Assembly (NCBI RefSeq): GCF_030068615.1 | Contig: NZ_JASJOC010000012.1 | Location: 1-64,000, forward strand | Source of the DNA: Halostagnicola sp. A-GB9-2 | Lineage (GTDB): Archaea > Halobacteriota > Halobacteria > Halobacteriales > Natrialbaceae | Direction of reading: 5' to 3' | DNA length: 64,000 bases | Part shown: positions 1-9,149 of the stretch, in pieces | How positions within the stretch are numbered: the stretch's first letter is position 1 | How the letters are laid out: each line of letters begins with the position of its first letter | The notes under the pieces: model-generated | Databases searched by the model: none | Seen by the model: the letters and a program-made list of their open reading frames with translations, nothing else | Told to the model about the DNA's origin: nothing | Translations under genes and position numbers: made by a program

Positions 1-693
1 CGTGTAGTGTACAGTAGATTCACGTGAATAGGTCTCTAAAGAAGAGGATTTCAACAGAGCCGAGATACCCAACCGCAGCGTGTCCAAGTGGCCACATACT
101 GTCGGAGATGAGGTGTTACGGCTGGATAAGCTTCCTGATGTTGACCGCTGTGATTGCTGTTGGTTCAGACTTCGAGCAGATGGAATTTTCTCACTCTGAG
201 TTATTCTATAAGTTAAGTAGCGCGAGTACTCCCGACCCACCATAGTCGGGGGTGAAGCGCGTTCAGCCCCTTGCTTTTATTAAACCACATGGCTTATCAA
301 GAGATAACGACCAGAACACAACCCTCAAAGTATGGAATTGAAGACCACAATTCCTTCGCTGGTTGTTCGGTAAGTTTGGAAATGCGGCTCCTCTCAAAAC
401 CCGCCACGGCGGTGAGACGGGAGTTGTCGGGGGCTGGTGGAGGCCCCGGCCCTCACGGACCTCTTGTGGGTTCGGGTGTTAATTCCAGCCGATCCCTATA
501 CGGGGAAGGTCGAGGGGAATTAAAGTCCGTTGCGTTGGCAGTGCGGGACAAAACACGGACGCTCCGCGCCACCGTTCGCGGGGTACTTCACGGATCGTCA
601 TTAGGGTTGGTGGATGTTCCAACCAATACCTATTTGTATATCCTCTTAACAGTAGTTAATAACTGAAGTATGCCGTAGTTGGTGTATCCAATA
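1..693. other. Intergenic or decayed DNA, no supported gene
   Basis: No reading frame here has recognisable protein features. A small hairpin (arms CCCGAC and GTCGGG) lies near 230-248. A GC-rich stretch at about 370-600 is open in one frame but low in complexity. It could be the worn 3' end of an insertion sequence, but nothing in it is diagnostic. The last 60 bases or so before 694 presumably carry the promoter of the glycan operon; I cannot point to a clear TATA box. Confidence 0.5.
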
Positions 694-1287
694 ATGGGTA
701 ATTCGACACGGAAGACGAAATCTGCAACTGAGTGGAAGGGGGATGCGAGGACTACTGTCGGCTACGAGTACGACGGCGATTCGAGTCCACCAGTGATTGG
801 GGATGATGCAACAATCCGACCGGGGACGATTATCTATGATGATGTCGTAATCGGCGATGGATTCTCCACGGGCCATGATGCGCTGGTTCGTGAACTGACC
901 GAGATTGGTGATGACGTTTTAGTTGGGACAAAGACGGTAATCGATGGACGGTCGACGATCGGCTCACACGTTAGTCTCCAGACGGGCGTCTATATTCCAT
1001 CACATACCCAAATCGGCGACAGCGTATTCTGTGGGCCACATACGGTATTGACAAATGATCCCTACCCAGTTCGGCAAGATGTCGATTTGAAGGGCCCCAC
1101 ACTCGAGGATCACGTTTCCGTCGGTGCGAACGCGACTGTACTGCCTGATGTGACCATTGGTCGTGGATCGTTCATTGCAGCTGGTGCTGTCGTCACCGAA
1201 GACGTACCCGAAGAAACATTGGCCATCGGTGCACCCGCACAATGTAGTCAATTACCTGACCGACTTCAGGGAGAGAACGAGATTTAA
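694..1287 (+). CDS. Left-handed beta-helix N-acetyltransferase (WbpD/WlbB type)
   Basis: Predicted acetyl-CoA-dependent acetyltransferase of 197 residues. Hexapeptide repeats of the I-G-D-x-x and V-G-x-N pattern run from about residue 25 to 185 and end in a typical I-G-A-P-A motif. The N-D-P-Y-P segment near residue 125 matches enzymes that acetylate the 3-amino group of UDP-2-acetamido-3-amino-glucuronate. I chose the ATG at 694 over the upstream TTG at 679 because the fold begins soon after it. The stop overlaps the next start (TAATG), so translation is probably coupled. The family is clear. The exact substrate is inferred from the next three genes, which supply the other steps of the same pathway. 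Confidence 0.87.
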   Translation: MGNSTRKTKSATEWKGDARTTVGYEYDGDSSPPVIGDDATIRPGTIIYDDVVIGDGFSTGHDALVRELTEIGDDVLVGTKTVIDGRSTIGSHVSLQTGVYIPSHTQIGDSVFCGPHTVLTNDPYPVRQDVDLKGPTLEDHVSVGANATVLPDVTIGRGSFIAAGAVVTEDVPEETLAIGAPAQCSQLPDRLQGENEI

Positions 1288-2360
1288 TGGTATCAATTGC
1301 AGATCCAGCGCTTGGCAGTGAGGAAAAAGCCCGTGTCGAGAGCATCCTCGACAGTGGAATGCTTGCGGATGGTCCTGAAGTCCGTGAGTTCGAAGCCGAA
1401 TTTGCTGAGTATTGTGAGACAGCACATGGAGTTGCAACATCCAATGGAACGACGGCGTTGCATGCAACGTTAGAGGCACTCCGAATCGGTGCTGGAGATC
1501 GTGTCTTGACGACGCCGTTTTCGTTTATCGCGACGGCGAACGCGATTCGACTTGCCGGTGCGGAGCCAGTGTTTGCGGATATTGATCCTGTAACCTATAA
1601 CTTGGATCCGGATTCGGCTTGGGATGTTGCTCGGGAGATGGATATTGATGCGATCATTGTCGTTCACCTGTACGGATTGCCGGCCGAAATGGATGTCTTT
1701 CGTGACTTAGCAGACGATCTCGAGGTGCCACTGATCGAAGACGCTGCACAAGCACATGGTGCTTCGTACGATGGTGATCGTGTTGGCTCAATTGGTGACG
1801 TCGGGTGTTTCTCGTTTTATCCAACGAAGAACATGACCACTGGCGAAGGTGGAATGGTTACGACAGATGATGAGGACCTAGCTGAACAGGTTTCCCAGTT
1901 TATCAACCATGGTCGAACAGGTTCGTACGCGCATTCAGCCGTCGGTCACAACTTTCGAATGACCTCGATTGCGGGAGCAATTGGACGAGTACAACTCGAG
2001 CGTTTACCGTCGTTTATTGAACAACGGCGGGCGAACGCAGCGCGGTTGACTGAAGGGATTTCGAACGACGTGGTGACGTGTCCAGTCGAACCAGCAGAGA
2101 CGAACCACGTGTATCACCAGTACACGGTTCGGACTGACGATCGCAATGAACTCATTGCGTCTCTCGATGACCACGATATCGGTTCTGGAATCTACTACCC
2201 GACCTGTATCCATAATCAGCCAGCGTACTCGGGTGTGACGTGTTCGGCACCGAAGGCAGAGGCTGCTGCCGCCGAGGTGCTTTCGATTCCTGTGCATCCG
2301 AATGTATCCGCGGCCGATCTCGAACGGATCATCGAGGTGATCAACGACTATGAATCCTGA
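1287..2360 (+). CDS. DegT/DnrJ/EryC1 sugar aminotransferase (WbpE/WlbC type)
   Basis: PLP-dependent nucleotide-sugar aminotransferase of 357 residues, a normal length for the family. The cofactor aspartate lies in D-A-A-Q-A-H-G near residue 155, and the Schiff-base lysine in Y-P-T-K-N-M near residue 182, followed by T-G-E-G-G. It probably transfers an amino group from glutamate to C3 of a UDP-3-keto-GlcNAcA intermediate. That intermediate would come from the oxidoreductase encoded next, and the acetyltransferase just upstream would then acetylate the product. It overlaps both neighbours. The family call is firm and the substrate is inferred from context. Confidence 0.9.
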   Translation: MVSIADPALGSEEKARVESILDSGMLADGPEVREFEAEFAEYCETAHGVATSNGTTALHATLEALRIGAGDRVLTTPFSFIATANAIRLAGAEPVFADIDPVTYNLDPDSAWDVAREMDIDAIIVVHLYGLPAEMDVFRDLADDLEVPLIEDAAQAHGASYDGDRVGSIGDVGCFSFYPTKNMTTGEGGMVTTDDEDLAEQVSQFINHGRTGSYAHSAVGHNFRMTSIAGAIGRVQLERLPSFIEQRRANAARLTEGISNDVVTCPVEPAETNHVYHQYTVRTDDRNELIASLDDHDIGSGIYYPTCIHNQPAYSGVTCSAPKAEAAAAEVLSIPVHPNVSAADLERIIEVINDYES

Positions 2361-3336
2361 ACACCACCAGATCGACGTTGGCGTTCTTGGTGTTGGCTCA
2401 ATGGGTCAACATCACGCGCGTGTGTATAGTGAGCTTCCGCAGGCGAACCTCGTGGGAGTTACTGACGTCGACGACGAGCAAGCACGGACAGTTGCGAACA
2501 AACACGGTACTGCTGTACTGGATCGTGCGGAGTTACTGGACGCTGTCGATGCCGTCTCTGTCGTCGTTCCGACGGAGTACCATTTTGAGACGGTGACGAC
2601 TTGTCTCGACGCCAACGTTGGGACGTTCGTCGAGAAACCAGTCCTTGGTGGGCTCGAGCGAGCTTCGGAGTTACAGGAGCGTGTCGAACGTGCCGATGTT
2701 CCCGTTCAAGTCGGCCATATCGAGCGGTTCAATCCTGCTGTGAGTGCCCTCGAGGAGATTATCGCTGATCTGTCTGTTGTAAGTGTTCGAGCACAGCGAC
2801 TTGGGCCGCCGCCTGGGCGGGAAATCAAGGATAGTGCGGTTCTGGACCTAATGATTCACGATATCGATATCGTGTTATCGTTGCTTGAGGAGGATCTCGT
2901 CGCAGTCAATGGCGTCGGCGTCGACGAGAATAAACATGCGACTGCACTGCTCGAGTTCGACGGTGGGACGATGGCATCACTGACTGCCAGCCGGAAGACC
3001 CAGCGAAAAGTGAGGATGCTCGAGATTACGGCTGAAGAGTGTTTCATCGAGTTAGATTATCTCGATCAATCGATTGAGATTCACCGGAACTCAGTGCCAG
3101 AGTATATCGAGGAAAACGGCGATGTTCGCTTCAAACACGAGAGTATTGTCGAGCGCCCCCAGATTTCGAACGGGGAGCCATTGCAGAAGGAACTCGAGTC
3201 GTTCGTGACTACCGTCGATGAACATCGTGTGCCTGCGGTAACCGTTGCGGACGGACTTGATGCCCTTTCTGTTGCACTCGAGATTGAGGAGGCAGGACTA
3301 GCGGAAACGACACCAGAGGTGGTCGCCGATGACTGA
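2350..3336 (+). CDS. Gfo/Idh/MocA-family NAD-dependent oxidoreductase (WbpB/WlbA type)
   Basis: Nucleotide-sugar 3-dehydrogenase candidate of 328 residues. The N-terminal Rossmann motif G-V-G-S-M-G lies near residue 16, the family E-K-P signature near residue 95, and the C-terminal alpha/beta domain carries H-D-I-D near residue 172. In bacteria WbpB oxidises C3 of UDP-GlcNAcA and works together with the WbpE aminotransferase, and the two are adjacent here too. The start overlaps the preceding gene by 11 bases and the stop overlaps the next gene by 8, which fits one tightly packed operon. Confidence 0.88.
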   Translation: MNPEHHQIDVGVLGVGSMGQHHARVYSELPQANLVGVTDVDDEQARTVANKHGTAVLDRAELLDAVDAVSVVVPTEYHFETVTTCLDANVGTFVEKPVLGGLERASELQERVERADVPVQVGHIERFNPAVSALEEIIADLSVVSVRAQRLGPPPGREIKDSAVLDLMIHDIDIVLSLLEEDLVAVNGVGVDENKHATALLEFDGGTMASLTASRKTQRKVRMLEITAEECFIELDYLDQSIEIHRNSVPEYIEENGDVRFKHESIVERPQISNGEPLQKELESFVTTVDEHRVPAVTVADGLDALSVALEIEEAGLAETTPEVVADD

Positions 3337-4717
3337 ATCAATTGGCGAGACGGTTCCATCGCTGTATAACGTGTCGGCCGGAACGGTTGCGCAACGTGAT
3401 GCCTTCGTGAATGGTGATATTCCTGTTGCAGTGTACGGACTCGGAAAGATGGGGTTGCCGTTGGCGTCGGTGTTTGCTGATGTCGCTGGGAACGTTATTG
3501 GCGCGGATATTGATCCTGACGTGGTGGAAACAGTGAATGATGGTGGCTGTCACGTCAAGCGTGAACCTGGGCTCGAGGAGTTAGTTGCTGACGTGGTCGA
3601 CGATGGAGCGCTTGGGGCCACGACGGATCCACGTGAGGCGGCTTCGCAGGCGTCTGTGCATGTGGTGATTGTCCCGACACCGATCACTGATGCAAAAGAG
3701 CCCGATCTGGCGATTCTGGATGCTGTGGTCGAAGATGTTGGGCACGGGCTCGAGAAAGGTGATCTGGTGCTTATCGAGTGTACGGTCCCACCGCAGACGA
3801 CCGAACAGCGTGTGTTGCCGCGGTTAGAAGAAGTCTCTGGGCTGGAGATTGGTGAGTTTGGGGTGGCGTTTTGCCCCGAGCGGACATCAAGTGGGCGCGC
3901 CCTCGAGGATATCCGTGGAGCCTATCCGAAGGTCGTCGGTGGCGTGGATGAGGAAAGTACGCGGGCGGCAAAGCTCGTGTATGAAGAGATCAATTCAGAG
4001 GGCGTGTTGACGGTGTCGGATACAACGACGGCAGAGTCCGTGAAAGTGTTCGAGGGGCTGTATCGGGACGTGAATATCGCGTTGGCAAACGAGTTGGCGC
4101 GGTTTACCGACGAGTTAGGGATCGATGTAAACGAGGCGATCGATACGGCGAACACACAGCCGTTCTGTGATATTCATGATCCCGGACCGGGTGTTGGTGG
4201 TCACTGTATTCCGTACTATCCGTATTTCCTGATCGACCCCTTCGAGACGGAGTCGCCGTTGCTCGAGACAGCTCGGCGAGTGAACGATTCGATGCCGTAC
4301 TTTACCGTCGAGAAAGTTCGAGAAGGGTTGAAACGTGAAGGGAAGTCGATTGAGGGAGCGACGGTGGTTATTCTCGGATTGACCTACCGGCCGGGTGTCG
4401 AAGAGATTCGGGCGTCGCCATCGATCCGGATCGCTTCGGAACTGTCGGAGGCAGGGACAGACGTGTACGGTGTCGATCCCATGTTGGACTCGGTCGAGGA
4501 GTTTGACCTTCGGCAGATCGATCTCGAGGGCATCACGGAGGTCGGAGCCGATGCCGTCGTCCTTGTGACGCCACACGAGGAGTTCGATGGGTTCAATTGG
4601 GATGACATTCAGAGTTTGGATAACGACCTGTCTGTTGTGATCGATGGGCGAGGAACACTCGAGGATAGTGACCTCGAGTCAGTGCGGTACACGATTGGAA
4701 GTGGCTATGATAGGTGA
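3329..4717 (+). CDS. UDP-N-acetyl-hexosamine 6-dehydrogenase (WbpA/WecC type)
   Basis: UDP-glucose/GDP-mannose dehydrogenase family protein of 462 residues. A Rossmann motif G-L-G-K-M-G lies near residue 38. The central helical domain follows, with the catalytic cysteine in G-V-G-G-H-C-I-P near residue 290, and then the UDP-binding C-terminal domain. It should oxidise C6 of a UDP-HexNAc to the uronic acid, the first committed step of the diacetamido-uronate route encoded here. About 35 residues precede the Rossmann fold, more than usual. The start overlaps the upstream stop, so I kept it. Confidence 0.9.
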   Translation: MTESIGETVPSLYNVSAGTVAQRDAFVNGDIPVAVYGLGKMGLPLASVFADVAGNVIGADIDPDVVETVNDGGCHVKREPGLEELVADVVDDGALGATTDPREAASQASVHVVIVPTPITDAKEPDLAILDAVVEDVGHGLEKGDLVLIECTVPPQTTEQRVLPRLEEVSGLEIGEFGVAFCPERTSSGRALEDIRGAYPKVVGGVDEESTRAAKLVYEEINSEGVLTVSDTTTAESVKVFEGLYRDVNIALANELARFTDELGIDVNEAIDTANTQPFCDIHDPGPGVGGHCIPYYPYFLIDPFETESPLLETARRVNDSMPYFTVEKVREGLKREGKSIEGATVVILGLTYRPGVEEIRASPSIRIASELSEAGTDVYGVDPMLDSVEEFDLRQIDLEGITEVGADAVVLVTPHEEFDGFNWDDIQSLDNDLSVVIDGRGTLEDSDLESVRYTIGSGYDR

Positions 4718-4726
4718 GTTGGTCTG

Positions 4727-5779
4727 ATGTATCGAGAACATACGATCGGTGTCGTCGTGCCGGCGTACAATGAAGAAGGCTTCATTGGCGAGGTAATCGA
4801 TACAATGCCCGAGTACGTCGACCGCGTCTACGTCGTCGACGATTGTTCGATTGATGGAACGTGGGACGAGGTGCAACGGTACGCCGAGCGGGCTAACGAA
4901 GAGTCAACGACGGTCCACTATGACGAGGATCACGTGACGAGTGATCGAAAACAGCCGATTGCGACTGACGGTGGTGTCGCGTTTGATCGTCGTGTTGTTC
5001 CTATTCAACACGATGAGAACCGTGGTGTTGGTGGGGCGATTAAAACGGGATACAAGCGCTCCCTCGAGGACAAGATCGATATTACCGCTGTGATGGGTGG
5101 TGATGGCCAGATGGATCCAGACATTCTGTACAAGTTCCTGGATCCAATCGTCGAGGACAAGGCAGATTACACGAAGGGGAATCGGTTGTTGTACAAAGAG
5201 TACCGTACGGGGATGTCGAAGTGGCGCTTCTTCGGGAACTCGATTTTGACATTCTTGACGAAGATTTCCTCGGGCTACTGGAAGACGATGGATCCCCAGA
5301 ACGGCTATGCCGCGATCTCGTACTATGCGCTGGACAATGTCGGTATTGATAACATGTACGAGTACTACGGGTACTGTAACGATCTGCTGGTGAAGTTAAA
5401 CGCCAAGGGAATGCGCGTGGCTGATGTCGCAATGCCTGCTGTGTACGGTGACGAGGAGTCCTCGATCAAGTACTCGACGTACATTCGGAGGGTCTCGGGG
5501 ATGTTGTTGCGGAATTTCCTCTGGCGACTGAAGACGAAGTACCTCGTGTTGGACTTCCATCCGCTGGCGTTGTTTTACTATATCGGCGCAGTAACGGCGC
5601 TGTTTGGCGTGTTCGGTGGTATTTGGTCGCTGTACGCAAAGTTCGTACTCGGGGACGCATTGTTCGTGCGAGCCTCCTCGAGTATGATGTTGTTCACGAT
5701 GGGGAGTATGTTCCTCATGTTTGCAATGTTGTTCGACATGCAGGTCAACGAGAGCAAAGAGGTGCAGATTCGTGACTAG
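4727..5779 (+). CDS. Family 2 glycosyltransferase, dolichol-phosphate sugar synthase type
   Basis: Membrane-anchored GT2 enzyme of 350 residues. The nucleotide-sugar-binding segment V-V-D-D-C-S-I-D-G-T is near residue 37 and the acceptor/metal region G-G-D-G-Q-M-D near residue 122. Two hydrophobic segments (about 280-305 and 315-340) end in a charged tail. This layout matches archaeal dolichol-phosphate sugar synthases such as AglD and AglJ, which load a sugar onto dolichol phosphate at the cytoplasmic face. An unusually long insert of about 30 residues separates the two motifs. The sugar donor is unknown. It could be the diacetamido-uronate made by the upstream genes. Confidence 0.85.
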   Translation: MYREHTIGVVVPAYNEEGFIGEVIDTMPEYVDRVYVVDDCSIDGTWDEVQRYAERANEESTTVHYDEDHVTSDRKQPIATDGGVAFDRRVVPIQHDENRGVGGAIKTGYKRSLEDKIDITAVMGGDGQMDPDILYKFLDPIVEDKADYTKGNRLLYKEYRTGMSKWRFFGNSILTFLTKISSGYWKTMDPQNGYAAISYYALDNVGIDNMYEYYGYCNDLLVKLNAKGMRVADVAMPAVYGDEESSIKYSTYIRRVSGMLLRNFLWRLKTKYLVLDFHPLALFYYIGAVTALFGVFGGIWSLYAKFVLGDALFVRASSSMMLFTMGSMFLMFAMLFDMQVNESKEVQIRD

Positions 5780-6545
5780 AGACTTTACGTTCGAAATTTA
5801 CGAGGAGTTGTTACAGGCGGGACTGGATGCCGGATATGAGCATCTGACGGTTCGAGAGTATCTCTTGGCAAACGAGTTACCGGATCAGTTCATTATCCAC
5901 CGCCACGACGTGGATCGTAAGCCTGAGAACTCGTTGGCAATGGCACGACTCGAAGCCAAGTATGATGTTCCGAGCACGTACTACTTCCGGACGATAGATA
6001 AGACATTCAAACCTGAAATGATCCGAGAAATCGAGGAGTTGGGCCACGAGATCGGTTACCACTACGAAGACATGGACCGAGGCGACGGGAACGTGGCCAA
6101 GGCCCACGAGTCGTTCCGTGACCATCTGGAACAACTTCGCGAGCACGCGACGATTGACACCGTGTGCATGCACGGCAACCCGCTAACGCCCCACGACAAT
6201 CGCGACATGTGGGACGGAATTCGTGGCTTTGAGGAGTATGACCTGCTCGGCGAGGCGTACCTCTCAATGGACTTCGTCGACGTGACTTACTTCTCGGATA
6301 CTGGTCGGACGTGGGAAGACGGCGCGTTGAAAATCAAGGACCACACGGTTGGAGAAAGCGAGAAGAGATTCCATGCGGATACAACACGGGAACTGATTAA
6401 TCTTGTCGAGTCCAAGAGGTTTCAGCGTGGATGCCTTCTCAGTCACCCAAACCGCTGGGCAGACAATTTCCCAGAGTATCTCGCGGAGCGGTTCAAAGAT
6501 ATGTCGATCAACCTTGGAAAAAGCGGAATCAATCTGGTAAGTTAA
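5772..6545 (+). CDS. NodB-like polysaccharide deacetylase family protein
   Basis: Predicted carbohydrate deacetylase of 257 residues. The first metal-site motif appears as H-R-H-D-V-D near residue 39. A Y-Y-F-R-T strand follows, then a histidine-rich helix end (G-Y-H-Y-E-D near residue 94) and H-G-N-P-L-T-P near residue 134. I chose the GTG at 5772, which overlaps the previous stop, because an earlier start would only read through the end of the GT2 gene. The likely role is removal of acetyl groups from a glycan or its precursor. The substrate cannot be read from the sequence. Confidence 0.75.
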   Translation: MTRDFTFEIYEELLQAGLDAGYEHLTVREYLLANELPDQFIIHRHDVDRKPENSLAMARLEAKYDVPSTYYFRTIDKTFKPEMIREIEELGHEIGYHYEDMDRGDGNVAKAHESFRDHLEQLREHATIDTVCMHGNPLTPHDNRDMWDGIRGFEEYDLLGEAYLSMDFVDVTYFSDTGRTWEDGALKIKDHTVGESEKRFHADTTRELINLVESKRFQRGCLLSHPNRWADNFPEYLAERFKDMSINLGKSGINLVS

Positions 6546-6546
6546 C

Positions 6547-8112
6547 ATGACAACGATAGTAATCGGCCTTGATGGGGCTAACTGGACGTTGCTAGACGAG
6601 TGGATTGAGGACGGAGAGCTTCCGAACCTGGGGCAGTTAATCGAATCGGGCGTCGGCGGAAGGTCTCGGAGTTGTCTCCCGCCGCTGACCGTTCCCAACT
6701 GGAAATGTTACTCCACGGGAAAGAACCCAGGTAAGCTCGATGTCTTCCGGTTCGACAAGATCGACACCGAAGCACGTGAGCACGTCTTCCACGATGCGAC
6801 CGACTTCAAGAGTGCGGAGCTGTGGGACTACCTGAATCAGGAGGGATACACGGCCGGCGTCATCAACAAGCCGTCCACCTATCCACCGAAATCGATCGAC
6901 GGGTTCGTCGTCGCGGGCGGTCCGGACGCGTCGGAATCCGAATACCGATCGCTTGGATCGGGATTTGCGAGTCCTGACGACGCGGAGGACTATCTCAGAG
7001 AAGAGCTGGATTATCAGGTCCATCCCAAACCAATGATCTCTCCGAGCGAGAAGGGAGAGGAGGAGGTGGAAGCAGTCCTCGATCTGATCTCGCTCAGATT
7101 CGAGGCCGCAGACCGCTTGCTCGACCGGGAAGACCCGGACTTCCTCCACCTCACCGTCTTCTACAGCATGGCCCTCCAGCACTACTTTTGGAGGGACGAG
7201 CCAGTGTATCGTGCGTGGCAGCAAATCGACGAGGAAATCGGACGATTCCTCGACAAAGGTCACGACATCATAGTCATGTCGGACCACGGAACGTGTTACG
7301 TCGATGCGGTCTTCTACATCAATGTCTGGCTCGTCGAAAATGGCTACCTGAGCGTCGACCGCAGTATCGACGAGACACTCCGAACACTGGGATTCACTCG
7401 TGAACGAGCCCTCTCGGTCGCGAAGCGACTTGGGATCGTCGAACTGCTTAGTACTGTGGTTCCCGAGCGGGTCCAGAGGATCGTCCCGTGGGAAGAGGGT
7501 GTCAAGCGGGACCGGATCCTGTCGGTCATCGACTGGGAAGAGACGAAAGCCGTCGCGAGCAACCAGGGGCCGATTTATCTCTCTGCAGACGACAAAGAGG
7601 AATACGAACTACTCCGCGACGAATTGATCGAGGAACTCGAATCGGTAGCTCATCCGGAGACGAAGGATCCTCTGGTCCGAGGGGTCTACCGGGGGGAAGA
7701 GTACTACTCAGGGGAATACGCCGAGAACGCACCCGACCTTCTCCTGGATCAGGCCAACGGCGTTCACACTAGCGATGCCATCGGTCCAGAAAGCTGGTAC
7801 AGTTCGAGTGGTGTCTGGAAGGGAGGAAATATGCCCGAGGGTGTGTTCCTGATGAGCGGCCCTAGCTTCGAGGACCGCGGGCTGACCGAAGAAGCACGGA
7901 TCGTAGACCTCGCACCGACGATTTTGCATTCGATGGGAGTTTCGGTTCCTGGCGATATGGACGGGGAGGTCCTCGACGTTTTCGACGAAGGCTCTATCGG
8001 ATCGGAGCGTTCAGTTGAAACTCAGCCGCCACTCGGGGCGGATCGAACGGCTGAGGATCGGAGTACCGACGATGTCGAACAACGACTCGAAGATCTTGGT
8101 TATCTAGAGTAA
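6547..8112 (+). CDS. Alkaline phosphatase superfamily phosphodiesterase or transferase
   Basis: Enzyme of 521 residues with the two-metal alkaline phosphatase fold. The first metal aspartate is in G-L-D-G-A-N near residue 8. The nucleophile region P-L-T-V-P-N-W lies near residue 47, and a second metal site is at S-D-H-G-T near residue 238. There is no signal peptide or membrane segment, so it is probably cytoplasmic or peripheral. Such genes are common in haloarchaeal glycan clusters, where they may cleave or transfer phosphodiester-linked groups. It is a paralogue of the product of 16189-17763, and the two even share similar C-terminal tails (D-L-G-Y-L-E and G-L-G-Y-I-E). Confidence 0.83.
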   Translation: MTTIVIGLDGANWTLLDEWIEDGELPNLGQLIESGVGGRSRSCLPPLTVPNWKCYSTGKNPGKLDVFRFDKIDTEAREHVFHDATDFKSAELWDYLNQEGYTAGVINKPSTYPPKSIDGFVVAGGPDASESEYRSLGSGFASPDDAEDYLREELDYQVHPKPMISPSEKGEEEVEAVLDLISLRFEAADRLLDREDPDFLHLTVFYSMALQHYFWRDEPVYRAWQQIDEEIGRFLDKGHDIIVMSDHGTCYVDAVFYINVWLVENGYLSVDRSIDETLRTLGFTRERALSVAKRLGIVELLSTVVPERVQRIVPWEEGVKRDRILSVIDWEETKAVASNQGPIYLSADDKEEYELLRDELIEELESVAHPETKDPLVRGVYRGEEYYSGEYAENAPDLLLDQANGVHTSDAIGPESWYSSSGVWKGGNMPEGVFLMSGPSFEDRGLTEEARIVDLAPTILHSMGVSVPGDMDGEVLDVFDEGSIGSERSVETQPPLGADRTAEDRSTDDVEQRLEDLGYLE

Positions 8113-9149
8113 TGCGGGTACTATTCGACGTATCGCATCCAGCACACGTGCACCTGTTTAAACACACAATAGAACGGCTCCAATCAGAAGGCCACGCGGT
8201 CACTGTAACTTCCCGTAAAAAAGACCTGACTACCGACCTTCTTGATGCGTACGGAATTGATCATACACCGATCTCAGCGAAAGGTGAGAGCAAAGTCACA
8301 CTCGTAACGGAATGGGTCATTCGAGAAGCGAGGATGATGTCGGCCGTATTTTCGTTCGATCCCGACGTTATCGTTAGTCGGCTCAATCCACCGGCCGCTC
8401 ACGCGTCGGTGATCGCCCGGTGTCCGAGCATCGTCTTCGACGACAGCGAGATCGTCAGATTTGCAGGCAGGATCACCCATCCGTTCGCCGATGTCGTATG
8501 TACGCCTTCGAACTTCGACCATAATCTCGGAGACAAGCAAGAACGATACGATGGATTCCACGAACTCGCGTACCTTCATCCAAACCAATTCGAACCCGAT
8601 GCAAGTCTTCTCGAAGAGTATGGGATTGACGTCGACGAAACCTACTCCGTCCTCCGATTCGTCTCGTGGGATGCTCATCATGACGTCAATCAGAGAGGGT
8701 TCTCGAAAGTTGGAAAGGAAGAACTCGTGTCGAGGCTTTCCGAGCACGGGGAAGTGTACATTACGTCCGAATCAGAACTCCCGCCAGAATTCGAATCGTA
8801 CCGACTTCCGGTCCCACCAGAGGCGGTCCATCACCTGCTGTACTATGCGGACTTGTACGTGGGTGATTCACAGACAATGGCAACGGAAGCCGCCGTGCTT
8901 GGCACACCTGCCGTCCGATCGAACACGTTTGCAAAAGAAGGAGATATGAGTAATTTCGTCAATCTAGAGGAAGAGTATGGACTGCTGCGGTCGACCTCCG
9001 ACGAGAACGAGGCAATCGAGATTGCAACGGAGTGGATCGAGGAGCCAGCGCTTCAGGCGAAGTGGCAAAAGCGCCGGCAAAATCTCGTCAAGGATCGAAT
9101 CGACGTGACAGAGTATATAATGGATCGGATTCTGGAGGCGGTTCGATGA
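8112..9149 (+). CDS. DUF354 family GT-B-like protein
   Basis: Protein of 345 residues whose N-terminus (F-D-V-S-H-P-A-H-V-H-L-F) is the hallmark of DUF354, a family related in fold to UDP-GlcNAc 2-epimerases and GT-B glycosyltransferases. The C-terminal half has a nucleotide-sugar-site-like stretch (Y-V-G-D-S-Q-T-M-A-T-E-A-A near residue 250). It overlaps the phosphatase-like gene by one base and the 2-epimerase gene by four. The activity is unknown; a sugar transferase is the most likely reading. Confidence 0.82.
   Translation: MRVLFDVSHPAHVHLFKHTIERLQSEGHAVTVTSRKKDLTTDLLDAYGIDHTPISAKGESKVTLVTEWVIREARMMSAVFSFDPDVIVSRLNPPAAHASVIARCPSIVFDDSEIVRFAGRITHPFADVVCTPSNFDHNLGDKQERYDGFHELAYLHPNQFEPDASLLEEYGIDVDETYSVLRFVSWDAHHDVNQRGFSKVGKEELVSRLSEHGEVYITSESELPPEFESYRLPVPPEAVHHLLYYADLYVGDSQTMATEAAVLGTPAVRSNTFAKEGDMSNFVNLEEEYGLLRSTSDENEAIEIATEWIEEPALQAKWQKRRQNLVKDRIDVTEYIMDRILEAVR

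Noticed and set aside
370-600. GC-rich open frame as a tnpB end
   Set aside because: It looked at first like the tail of an insertion-sequence gene, but there is no zinc ribbon, catalytic motif or right-end hairpin to support it.
9032-9145. Longer start for the 2-epimerase
   Set aside because: The extra residues lie inside the DUF354 gene and lack similarity to the family; the ATG at 9146 matches the normal N-terminus.
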